Source: JACZWZ01 sp036478235
Lineage (GTDB): Bacteria; Actinomycetota; Acidimicrobiia; Spongiisociales; UBA11373
DNA length: 16,103 nt
Assembly (NCBI GenBank): GCA_036478235.1
Contig: JAZGDZ010000113.1
Span: 1 to 16,103 of the forward strand
Direction: 5' to 3'
Below, piece by piece: positions 1 through 6,789 of the stretch. The notes under the pieces were generated by a model. That model saw only the letters and a program-made list of their open reading frames with translations. It made no database searches and was not told where the DNA came from. Position 1 is the first letter of the stretch. Every line of letters begins with the position of its first letter. Position numbers and translations under genes: made by a program.

Positions 1-19
1 CTAGGAAACTGCTGATTAA
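1..19 (+). repeat. Left terminal inverted repeat of the IS
   Basis: CTAGGAAACTGCTGATTAA matches the reverse complement of 1750-1768 at 18 of 19 positions; the one difference is A against G at position 7. Confidence 0.9.
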
Positions 20-69
20 TCCTGGTCGCGGTGTTCGCGATTTGGTGGTGGGTTGGCGAGACTGCGGGT

Positions 70-1605
70 ATGCAGGGCAATAGCGATTCGAATCTGGAGT
101 TGTTGGACGCGGGCAGCCTGGTGGGGCACCTGGTCCCGGAGGGCTCGGTGTATGCGTTCTTGGCGGAGCATCGCCGGGGGTTGTTTCCCGATTCGATGTT
201 TGTCGATCTGTTTCCGTCGCAGCGGGGTAGGCCGTCGGTGCCAGCTGATGTGGTGGCCACGGTGATGGTGTTGCAGTCGTTGGAGGGCGTGTCGGATCGG
301 GATGCTGTGGATGCGTTCCGTACCGACTTGAAGTGGAAGGTGGCTGCTGGGGTGGCGTTGACCGACGAGGGGTTCCACCCGACGGTGCTCACCTTGTGGC
401 GGAACCGGCTTCGGGCTTCGGATGCTCCGGAGCGGATCTTCGATGCGGTGCGGGCGGTGGTGACCGAGACCGGGGTGTTGGCGGGCCGGACCCGCCGGGC
501 GGTGGATTCGACCTTGTTGGATGATGCGGTAGCGACCCAGGACACGGTCACTCAGTTGATCTCGATGATCCGGCGGGTCCGTCGACAGGTCCCGGTTGCA
601 GCCGCGGTTGGCGTGTCGGCCCATGACTACGAGTCGGGCGGCAAACCCCTCTGTGCTTGGGATGATCCGATCGCCCGTGATGAGCTGGTGAGCGGTCTGG
701 TTAACGACGCCCTCTCCGTTCTCGACGCGGTGGAGAGCATCGACCTCGACGATGAGCAGACCCGACTGGTTGGGCTGCTGGGGTTGGTTTCTGGCCAAGA
801 CGTCGAACCCGCTGAAGAGGAAGGCACCTGGCGGATCGCTCGGCAGGTGGCCAAGGATCGGGTGATCTCCACGGTTGATCCCGAGGCCCGGCACATGCAC
901 AAGTCCCGGTCGAGTTATCGGGACGGATACAAGGCCCATGTGGCGGTCGAGCCCGAAAGCGGGATCATCACCGGATGTGATCTCACCCCCGCCAACACCG
1001 GTGACGGTCCGGTCGGTGTCAAGCTCTTGGAGGGCGAATCGCCGGGCCTGGTGGTGTTCGGCGACTCCGCCTACGGGTCGGGTCCGGTCCGAGCCGATCT
1101 CGCCGATGCTGGACATGACGCGGTCATCAAGCCCTGGCCTGTTGGCCGCAACCCCAAGTTGGGTGACGACCAGTTCACCCGCGACGACTTCACCATCGAC
1201 TGCCAGGCCCGCACCATCACCTGCCCCCAGGGTCAGACCGTCTCCATCACCACAGCAGGCAACGCAGTGTTTGGGACACGCTGCCGAAGCTGCCCCGCCC
1301 GGAACCGCTGCACCACAGCCACCGGCGGCAGGACCTTCAAAGTCGGTGACTACGACCAGTTCCTCGCCACAGCCCGGGCCGACTGGCGGGCCGGAGTGAA
1401 TCTCGATGACTACCGGCAATACCGGCCCATGGTCGAACGGTCAATCGCCTGGATCGTCGCCAACGGACACCGAAGAGTCCGTTACCGAGGCGTCGAACGC
1501 AACCGCATCGCCCTCAGCATCCGCGCCGCCACCATCAACCTGCGGCGACTCATCAACCTCGGCCTCACCACCAACAACGGGCGCTGGACACTCGCCCCCA
1601 CCTGA
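70..1605 (+). CDS. IS1182-family DDE transposase, full length
   Basis: A 511-residue transposase that cuts and joins the ends of its own element. The N-terminal part has the family's RGRPSVPADV-type segment (residues 53-62) and the conserved GFHPTVLTLWRNRL (101-114). Likely catalytic acids are D146 in RRAVDSTLLDD, D332 in FGDSAYG and E456 in RPMVERSIAW. A cysteine cluster (C385, C405, C408, C414) lies before the last acidic residue and may bind metal, as is usual in this family. I chose ATG at 70 because MQGNSDSNLELLD resembles family N-termini. A GTG at 31 would add 13 unrelated residues. No strong ribosome binding site precedes either start. The frame has no internal stop and all three acids are present, so the gene looks intact. 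The coding strand is G-rich in its first half and C-rich in its second. Confidence 0.92.
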   Translation: MQGNSDSNLELLDAGSLVGHLVPEGSVYAFLAEHRRGLFPDSMFVDLFPSQRGRPSVPADVVATVMVLQSLEGVSDRDAVDAFRTDLKWKVAAGVALTDEGFHPTVLTLWRNRLRASDAPERIFDAVRAVVTETGVLAGRTRRAVDSTLLDDAVATQDTVTQLISMIRRVRRQVPVAAAVGVSAHDYESGGKPLCAWDDPIARDELVSGLVNDALSVLDAVESIDLDDEQTRLVGLLGLVSGQDVEPAEEEGTWRIARQVAKDRVISTVDPEARHMHKSRSSYRDGYKAHVAVEPESGIITGCDLTPANTGDGPVGVKLLEGESPGLVVFGDSAYGSGPVRADLADAGHDAVIKPWPVGRNPKLGDDQFTRDDFTIDCQARTITCPQGQTVSITTAGNAVFGTRCRSCPARNRCTTATGGRTFKVGDYDQFLATARADWRAGVNLDDYRQYRPMVERSIAWIVANGHRRVRYRGVERNRIALSIRAATINLRRLINLGLTTNNGRWTLAPT

Positions 1606-1749
1606 CACATCCGGCCCCCGACACCGCCGACACCACGATGACGGCCCCAAAGCCCAAATCGTTGGCGAAAGAGGCGGCCAGCCGGATCAACCCACCCCAA
1701 TCACACGACCGGCCACCTGAATGCGGGCCAGCACCCCTCCACAAGCCAC

Positions 1750-1768
1750 TTAATCAGCAGTCTCCTAG
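1750..1768 (-). repeat. Right terminal inverted repeat of the IS
   Basis: TTAATCAGCAGTCTCCTAG is the inverted partner of bases 1-19 and marks the right boundary of the element. Confidence 0.9.
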
Positions 1769-1773
1769 TCGAT

Positions 1774-2055
1774 CTACCTGCTCGAAGAGTCAGGTTCAGA
1801 TCGGAGATTCAGGTTCTTCAGGCGTCCCTCAGATGCCGAGACCATCGCTCGATCGAGAAGCGCAACTGCTTCCGGATTCTTGTAGTGAGCAGCTTCGGCG
1901 GGGGTCATGGCTACTGCGGGGTGCAGAATCAACCCGCCGTCCCCTGTGGAATCTGCGACTACCTGCATAGACCGGAAGCCGAGCTTGCCCAAAGACACCC
2001 GCCCACGATCGTCGACTTCAAGGATGACGCGACGGTGCTCCGCGTTGGGGGTCAT
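1774..2055 (-). CDS. AbrB-like antitoxin candidate, divergent from a RelE/ParE-like toxin
   Basis: A 93-residue protein. Residues 10-20 (VILEVDDRGRV) and the following strand-rich stretch, with a hydrophobic LILHPAVAMTPAEA segment (residues 42-55), look like the AbrB/SpoVT swapped-hairpin DNA-binding fold. That fold is common in actinobacterial type II antitoxins. The helical C-terminal part would then contact the toxin. The start is well supported: AGGAGG lies about nine bases before the ATG, and a good sigma-70-type promoter lies further upstream. The stop codon is outside the neighbouring IS, so the C-terminus is probably native. The partner is most likely the divergent gene at 2169-2426. 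The antitoxin role is inferred from fold resemblance and context, and a stand-alone regulator is possible. Confidence 0.65.
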   Translation of the reverse strand: MTPNAEHRRVILEVDDRGRVSLGKLGFRSMQVVADSTGDGGLILHPAVAMTPAEAAHYKNPEAVALLDRAMVSASEGRLKNLNLRSEPDSSSR

Positions 2056-2076
2056 GCGGTGTGCCCTCCTAGTGGT

Positions 2077-2093
2077 GGTATGCGGGCATCACC
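2077..2093. promoter_or_regulatory. Imperfect palindrome at the antitoxin transcription start; possible operator
   Basis: GGTATGC, two bases, then GCATCACC: the arms pair except for one bulged base. It overlaps the predicted transcription start of the antitoxin gene, a usual place for autorepression by an AbrB-type antitoxin. Operator function is inferred from position and symmetry only. Confidence 0.35.
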
Positions 2094-2094
2094 C

Positions 2095-2123
2095 ATCTTA
2101 TCCACAATGGGCGAAATAGTCAA
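2095..2123 (-). promoter_or_regulatory. Promoter of the antitoxin gene
   Basis: Reading the minus strand, TTGACT (2118-2123), a 17-base spacer and TAAGAT (2095-2100) give a near-consensus housekeeping promoter. Transcription would start near 2088 and leave a leader of about 30 bases containing AGGAGG before the ATG at 2055. Confidence 0.7.
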
Positions 2124-2156
2124 TACCCTTTTCACTGGAATTGGGTAGCGACGTGG

Positions 2157-2162
2157 TAGATT
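2157..2162 (+). promoter_or_regulatory. -10 element for a probably leaderless toxin mRNA
   Basis: TAGATT ends six bases before the toxin ATG (2169), so transcription would begin at or next to the A of the start codon. No Shine-Dalgarno sequence is present and no convincing -35 box is visible. Confidence 0.5.
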
Positions 2163-2168
2163 AGCAGT

Positions 2169-2426
2169 ATGGAATTCACGGCGACGCCGGAGTTCATCGA
2201 GCGCTACGAGCGGCTCGATGATGGTGCGGCTGAGTGTATCGATCGGGCCATTCGCCGAATTGTGGACGACCCCAGCAGTGCCTGGGCTCGACAGAACAGG
2301 GTCGTGGGCGAACTCGGCGTCGCGTGGCTGGTCTGGCTCCGATGCCCTCGAGAGGATTTCGGGCTCTATTGGTGGCAAACGGAACCGACCGAACCCGTGC
2401 AGCTCCTGTTGCTTTTCTCCCGATAG
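2169..2426 (+). CDS. RelE/ParE-like toxin candidate
   Basis: An 85-residue protein with the layout of the RelE/ParE fold: a short N-terminal strand (MEFTATPEF), two helices (about residues 10-35, with GAAECIDRAIRRIVDDP), then three strands (WLVWLRC, DFGLYWWQT and VQLLLLFSR). Toxins of this superfamily cut ribosome-bound mRNA or inhibit gyrase; the sequence alone does not tell which. The gene runs away from the antitoxin-like gene at 1774-2055, whereas such pairs are normally co-transcribed. There is no Shine-Dalgarno sequence before the ATG, but a -10-like hexamer sits at the spacing expected for leaderless translation. Weak translation of a toxin from its own promoter would be an unusual control scheme. 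The toxin call is moderate; the small size and fold pattern support it. Confidence 0.6.
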   Translation: MEFTATPEFIERYERLDDGAAECIDRAIRRIVDDPSSAWARQNRVVGELGVAWLVWLRCPREDFGLYWWQTEPTEPVQLLLLFSR

Positions 2427-2707
2427 TCCGACAGCGCCAAGCCCGACGCCAGCTGGTGGGACCTGGGAGCGGCTGTCTCATCTACTCAACAGGAGGTTGC
2501 AGGAGATGGCTGGGCCGGTCAAGTTTCGACAGGGGTGCTGAGGGGCTCCCACACGTAGCTTCCCGCGGACCTCAGCCCGTGCAGTGTCTCGGGGTTTCGG
2601 CGCGCGGAGTCGTAGAACAGAGGCCTCGCATCGGAGGGAATCGGACTCACGCTTGTGACCTTGGCCCCTGACGGGATGCGGCCCTGGTCGCCAAGACTGG
2701 AGTCACC
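2427..2707. other. Spacer with no supportable gene
   Basis: No reading frame here looks like a real protein. One short stretch (about 2627-2680) resembles the antisense of a tRNA T-arm and is enclosed by CGCATC and GATGCG, but no tRNA cloverleaf can be built. It may be a degraded sequence between the toxin gene and the VWA gene. GGAG at 2699-2702 probably serves the VWA gene. Confidence 0.4.
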
Positions 2708-4570
2708 ATGCGGAAGGTACTGATGCGGAGGATGGTGATTCTCTTCGTGGCCGTGGCGCTGGTGGTGCCGACTGCGCTGGCGAGCGCCCAGGAGGACGAG
2801 GAGGAGGACGGGCCGCCGGCGGGTGCAATGCTCATCATCCTCGATGCCTCGGGATCGATGAACAACGTCGATGAGGACGGGGTGCCGTTCATCGACAAGG
2901 CCAAGGAGGCGGTCCTTCGACTCATCGACGCCTTGCCGGACGACATCGCGGTGGGGCTGCGGGTGTACGGGCATCGGGAGCCCAACACCGATGCGGTGCG
3001 GGGATGCCAGGACACCGAGTTGGTTGCACCGGTGGTTCCGCTCGACCGCGATGCCATCCGGGAGGCGGTGGAGGGCCTGGAGGCGTCCGGCTTCACCCCG
3101 ATCGGGCTCTCGCTGCAGGAGGCCGCTGCGGACCTGCCCGACGAGGGTCCCCGCACCATCATCCTGATCTCGGACGGGGAGGACACCTGCTCCCCACCCG
3201 CGCCCGATCCGTGCCAGGTCGCCGAGGACCTCTTCGGCGCCGCCTTCGATGTTCGAATCGAGTCGGTGGGGTTTCTGATCGACACCGGCTCGGCGGCCGA
3301 GCAGCAGCTCCGCTGCATCGCCGAGGTGAGCGGCGGTGGTTACAGGACCGTCGGCCGAGCCGACGAGCTGGTGGCGAAGCTGGGCGAAGTGGCGACGGGC
3401 ATCCTCGACTGGCAGCCGCCGATGACGCTCAACGGCGCGTTGGAGCAGATCGCGGCACCGGAGGTACCTCTCGAACTCATCGCGGACTGGCTCGCCAAGG
3501 AGACGCCTGCAGTCGCCCAGGGCAGGTTCGTCAGTCTGCTGATGCCGGGGGAGACCCGCTGGTTCCGCTTCGATCTCTGGGAGAACGAGAAGTTGTGGGC
3601 TTTTGCGGAACTGACCTGGCCCCCCGGTGTGGAGGCGACCGGACAATTCGAGGCGATCATCATCGACCCCACCGGAATCAGGTCCGGCAAGCCGCCCCAT
3701 CCCGGCGCGGAACAGAGAGTGACTGTCGAGGAGCCGGGCCAGATGATCGGGGTCATCAACGACGATCCGCCGCAGGGGTACCCACCTGCCGGCACTTACC
3801 TGCTCGGGTTCCACTGGGACGCCCCCGCCGAGGTCTTCCTCGGGTCGGTGTTCGTCAGCGCAGCCATCGTGGCTGTCGATCCGAGCCTGGGAGAGCGAAT
3901 CGAAGGGGCACTTGATCCAGAGGACGCCCCGGTGCTCGAGCTCGAACCGTTTGCGGAAAACGGGCCCGACTGGGAGGGCGGCTGGTTCCGAGGCCCGATC
4001 GCCGCCGGGGAGACACGTTGGTACCGGCTCGAGATGGACCGCGGTGAGGTGATGAACGTGTTCGCCCTCTTCCCGTGGAACCGCGTCGTTGGAGCGGGGA
4101 CAGAGGGCGAGTTCGGGGTCGAGCTGCTCGACCTGGAAGGGAACCCGGTAGGTGGACCGTTTAACGAGTGGCCCCAGATGCGGCAGGCCTTCGGAGATGA
4201 CCGCCACCAGGCCCGGGTGAGCGGGACCACGTCGCTAGACCCGAATCCGGTCCCCGAGACCGTCCTCATCGGGTTCTCGTGGGATGGGCCCGACGGTCAA
4301 CAGAGTGAATTGCGCTTCGAAGCCGAGACAATCTTCGATGCGGGGCGGCTGGCGTGGTACGACCAACCACCACCCGAAGAGGGCGACGAGGAGGACTCGA
4401 CGATCTCGACGACAACCCCCACACTCGCATCGGCTGCAGAGCGAGGTGACCCCGCCGACGCCGACGACGGTGGCACGCCGTTCATCCTCTTCGTCGTGAT
4501 CGGGATCGCAGCGCTCACGGTTGGTGTGCTCATCCCGCTCGCGATCAGACGACGCCGCTCCGGTTCGTGA
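2708..4570 (+). CDS. Secreted, membrane-anchored von Willebrand factor A domain protein
   Basis: A 620-residue envelope protein. Residues 1-27 form a signal peptide (MRKVLMRRM, hydrophobic core, ALASA before Q28). A VWA domain covers about 40-230, with a complete metal-ion-dependent adhesion site: DASGS (D46, S48, S50), T130 in GFTPIG and D156 in ISDGEDT. Four cysteines (C100, C161, C169, C203) could form disulfides outside the cell. Two copies of an apparently beta-rich domain follow (about 272-390 and 426-545), each starting with a GETRW[FY]R motif. An acidic, threonine-rich linker leads to a transmembrane helix (591-612) and the basic tail RRRRSGS. The protein would sit outside the membrane with a short cytoplasmic tail and probably bind a protein or polymer ligand. 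GGAG at 2699-2702 supports the ATG at 2708, though ATG codons at 2723 and 2732 are possible. It has no obvious operon partner and the ligand is unknown. Confidence 0.85.
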   Translation: MRKVLMRRMVILFVAVALVVPTALASAQEDEEEDGPPAGAMLIILDASGSMNNVDEDGVPFIDKAKEAVLRLIDALPDDIAVGLRVYGHREPNTDAVRGCQDTELVAPVVPLDRDAIREAVEGLEASGFTPIGLSLQEAAADLPDEGPRTIILISDGEDTCSPPAPDPCQVAEDLFGAAFDVRIESVGFLIDTGSAAEQQLRCIAEVSGGGYRTVGRADELVAKLGEVATGILDWQPPMTLNGALEQIAAPEVPLELIADWLAKETPAVAQGRFVSLLMPGETRWFRFDLWENEKLWAFAELTWPPGVEATGQFEAIIIDPTGIRSGKPPHPGAEQRVTVEEPGQMIGVINDDPPQGYPPAGTYLLGFHWDAPAEVFLGSVFVSAAIVAVDPSLGERIEGALDPEDAPVLELEPFAENGPDWEGGWFRGPIAAGETRWYRLEMDRGEVMNVFALFPWNRVVGAGTEGEFGVELLDLEGNPVGGPFNEWPQMRQAFGDDRHQARVSGTTSLDPNPVPETVLIGFSWDGPDGQQSELRFEAETIFDAGRLAWYDQPPPEEGDEEDSTISTTTPTLASAAERGDPADADDGGTPFILFVVIGIAALTVGVLIPLAIRRRRSGS

Positions 4571-4580
4571 TCACGAACCG
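4561..4580. terminator. Perfect 20-bp palindrome over the VWA stop codon; possible terminator
   Basis: CGGTTCGTGATCACGAACCG is fully self-complementary and its centre adjoins the TGA stop at 4568-4570. In RNA it could form an 8-bp stem with a 4-base loop. No T-run follows, so if it ends transcription it is not a classical intrinsic terminator. A dimeric protein binding site is the alternative. Confidence 0.4.
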
Positions 4581-4705
4581 TCCACCGAGGTGGGAAGGTT
4601 TCTGTGGGAGTCCCGAGGGGGTCCTTCCTCCGCCGTCCGATATTTGCTGCCGCCTCAGAAAATCATTGCAACACTTCGGCGTTCCCCGAGCCGAGGGCGC
4701 GGACT

Positions 4706-4776
4706 GTCCCCGAATTCACCGAACCGCAGTCGGGTTCGTCCGGCAGTGTCTCGAGCCCGCGACGCAAATCGGGGAC
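4706..4776. repeat. REP-like inverted repeat in the convergent spacer
   Basis: GTCCCCGA (4706-4713) and TCGGGGAC (4769-4776) are perfect 8-bp inverted arms. Inside lies a second hairpin, CGAACC (4720-4725), a 7-base loop and GGTTCG (4733-4738). The unit sits between the ends of two converging genes. It could act as a terminator for either gene or be a repetitive extragenic palindrome. There is no T-run. Confidence 0.4.
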
Positions 4777-4787
4777 GCCGGGCGGTC

Positions 4788-6575
4788 TCAAGGAAACAGG
4801 GGCCACACGACGGGCAGGGTCAGCAGCATGACGGCGAAGATGATGATGGTGAGGGGACCCCCCGCCCGGGTGTAATCGAAGAACTTGTAACCCCCCGGCC
4901 CGAACACCAGAACGTTGGCTTTGTGTCCGACCGGGGTCAAGAAGCTGGTTGAGGCTCCGATCACGGTGGCCAGCACGAACGGCTGTACGTTGGCACCCAG
5001 GCTTTGGGCGGCGTCGATGGCGATGGGGACCATCAGAACAACGGCGGCCGCGTTGGACATCGGCTGTGTGATCAAGACGGTGAGCAGGTAGATACCCGAC
5101 AGAACGGCCATCGGTCCCAGCCCGCCGACGAGATCCAGCAGCAGGTCCGCCAGATAGCGCGCCGCCCCCGTACTTTCCATCGCCGAACCCAGCGACAGCA
5201 TCCCCGCCACCAGAAAGACCGTTCGCCAGTCGATGTGGGAGTACGCCTCCTCCATGGTCAGGCAGCCGGTCAAGACCATCAACATGGCTCCCAAGACCAT
5301 TGCGGTCGCAATCGGCACCCCCGCCGCCATCACCAGAATCAAGGCGAGAGCCATGGAACCCACCGCGAACGGGGCCTTCTCCTTGCGCAGGGTCTTCTGC
5401 TCGAGGGGTTCCAGAAGCAGGAACTCGTCTCCATCGCGAAGGGAATGCAATCGATGGGTGGGCCCCCTGAGCAAGAGGGCGTCACCGAATTGAAGAGGGA
5501 GATTGCGCAACCGACGAGTGACGATCTCGCCACGGCGCCAGATGGCCAGCGCATTGAAGCCGTAGTTGTCGCGGAAGCGCACCTGTTGGAGAGTGCGGCC
5601 CTCCATCTTGGTGTTCGGAGCCAAGGTCGCCTCAATGATGGTGATGTCGCCCTGCTCCAACCCGACCAGCTGTTGACTGGAACCGGGCCCGATCACGACA
5701 CCCAGTTCCTCCTGGGCACGAAGCAGGCCTGCGGCGTGCCCCTTCAGCACCAGTATGTCTTCGGCCTCGATCCGGGTGGGGCTGTGAAGCTCCGAGACCG
5801 TCTTGCCCGACCGGATGATGGAGATCACGGTCAGGTCGTAATTGGCGCCCAAAGCTGATTCCTTCAGGGTCTTTCCGGCAAGGCTGCTATCCGGCGGCAC
5901 CCGCGCCTCACTGATGTAATCGCGCAGCCGACGCATGAGCACAGCAGGGTCTTCGGGAGACTCACGCACCGGCAGCAGGCGCCGCCCCAACACAGCCATG
6001 TAGACGACACCGACCGCAAAGACGATCAGGCCCATCGGGGCGAAATCGAAGAAGCCGAAGCTCTCCAGATCCCGCTCGACCAGGATGTTGGCGCCGAGGA
6101 TGTTGGCCGGCGTCCCGATCAGGGTCATGTTGCCGCCCAGCAGCGAGGAGAACGAAAGCGGGATCAACAGACGCGAGATCGGCACCTTGGTGCGGCGCGA
6201 GATGCCGATCACCACCGGCAGCAGCATGGCGGTGGCCCCGACGTTGTTCATGAACGCCGACATCACACCGCAAGTGATCATGATGACGACAATGAGACGG
6301 GTCTCGCTGGTGCCTGCCAGTCGGAGCATGGCGCGGCCCATCAGATCGGCGACGCCGGTGAGGAGCATCCCGGCCGACACGATGTACACGGCCCAGACGG
6401 TTATGACGGCCGAATTGGAGAAGCCGGCGAAAGCCTGGGCAGGAGTAACCAGTCCGGTCAGGGCCACAGTGAGCAGGACGAGCAGTGCGATGACGTCCAC
6501 CCGGAGCTTCTCTGTGGCAAACAACACGACGGCGCCGAGGACGATCGCCAATGTCAATGCGATATCGAAGGTCAT
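4788..6575 (-). CDS. SLC13 (DASS/CitT-like) permease with two TrkA-C domains
   Basis: A 595-residue inner-membrane transporter. Two hydrophobic halves (about 1-200 and 403-595) flank a soluble region (about 210-390) that reads as two consecutive RCK_C/TrkA-C domains, which in related proteins sense ligands. Family signatures are present in both halves: MNNVGATAMLLPV (109-121) and GGNMTLIGTPANI (147-159), then QPMSNAAAVVLMVPIA (504-519) and GASTSFLTPVGHKANV (540-555). This layout matches poorly characterised SLC13 permeases such as E. coli YfbS. The substrate may be a dicarboxylate, sulfate or another anion and cannot be read from sequence. I chose the ATG at 6575; a GTG at 6605 would add ten residues without hydrophobic or conserved character. 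Neither start has a good ribosome binding site. A TAGGCT hexamer on the minus strand (6645-6650) could be the -10 box. The gene converges on the VWA gene. Confidence 0.88.
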   Translation of the reverse strand: MTFDIALTLAIVLGAVVLFATEKLRVDVIALLVLLTVALTGLVTPAQAFAGFSNSAVITVWAVYIVSAGMLLTGVADLMGRAMLRLAGTSETRLIVVIMITCGVMSAFMNNVGATAMLLPVVIGISRRTKVPISRLLIPLSFSSLLGGNMTLIGTPANILGANILVERDLESFGFFDFAPMGLIVFAVGVVYMAVLGRRLLPVRESPEDPAVLMRRLRDYISEARVPPDSSLAGKTLKESALGANYDLTVISIIRSGKTVSELHSPTRIEAEDILVLKGHAAGLLRAQEELGVVIGPGSSQQLVGLEQGDITIIEATLAPNTKMEGRTLQQVRFRDNYGFNALAIWRRGEIVTRRLRNLPLQFGDALLLRGPTHRLHSLRDGDEFLLLEPLEQKTLRKEKAPFAVGSMALALILVMAAGVPIATAMVLGAMLMVLTGCLTMEEAYSHIDWRTVFLVAGMLSLGSAMESTGAARYLADLLLDLVGGLGPMAVLSGIYLLTVLITQPMSNAAAVVLMVPIAIDAAQSLGANVQPFVLATVIGASTSFLTPVGHKANVLVFGPGGYKFFDYTRAGGPLTIIIFAVMLLTLPVVWPLFP

Positions 6576-6771
6576 CAGCCAACCACGCTCGAGAGCAGTC
6601 CCCACGGCAAGGCCCGACCGTCTCGAACCTTGCGTCTTGGAGAGAGCCTATCGAACCCGCCGCCGGCCGCACCCACACCCACCAAGTCCTCAGCCCGGGA
6701 AGGTGTCGCCGGTCGGTGCGGACGAGCTCTCGGATCGCAGTAGCGGCTCGGTGTTTTGGGGTGTCGGGCCG

Positions 6772-6789
6772 GGGCTGCCGGTTCAGCCC
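6772..6789 (-). terminator. Stem-loop at the end of the SH3-like membrane protein gene
   Basis: GGGCTG (6772-6777), a 6-base loop and CAGCCC (6784-6789) form a perfect 6-bp stem that starts inside the stop codon of the minus-strand gene. No T-run follows on the minus strand, so termination is a guess based on position. Confidence 0.3.

Larger units (their letters stand above)
1..1768 (+). mobile_element. Complete IS1182-family insertion sequence
   Basis: The element is bounded by 19-bp terminal inverted repeats that match at 18 of 19 positions (1-19 and 1750-1768). It carries one transposase gene (70-1605), followed by about 144 bases with no gene before the right repeat. Both outer tips read CTAG, a palindrome, so CTAG could be part of the element or a 4-bp target duplication. 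The left flank lies outside the window, which leaves this unresolved. The right tip is five bases from the stop codon of the neighbouring antitoxin gene. Family assignment rests on the transposase sequence. Confidence 0.9.

Noticed and set aside
31..69. GTG at 31 as the transposase start
   Set aside because: It adds 13 residues without family similarity; the ATG at 70 matches the usual N-terminus.
16..1419. Minus-strand open frame of 467 codons opposite the transposase
   Set aside because: It is explained by the G/C strand asymmetry of the transposase gene and has no recognisable motif.
2500..2545. Resemblance to the 5' end of tmRNA (GTTTCGACAG)
   Set aside because: No tag-coding stretch, no tRNA-like 3' end and no room before the VWA gene.
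2627..2680. tRNA-like fragment: the plus-strand frame encodes a GNRTH peptide typical of antisense tRNA T-arms, with CGCATC and GATGCG arms
   Set aside because: The T-stem has two mismatches, and no acceptor, D or anticodon stems can be placed. At most it is a decayed remnant.
2519..4207. Long minus-strand open frame (562 codons) opposite the VWA gene
   Set aside because: It mirrors the high-GC third positions of the VWA gene, and its product has no domain, signal or composition of a real protein.
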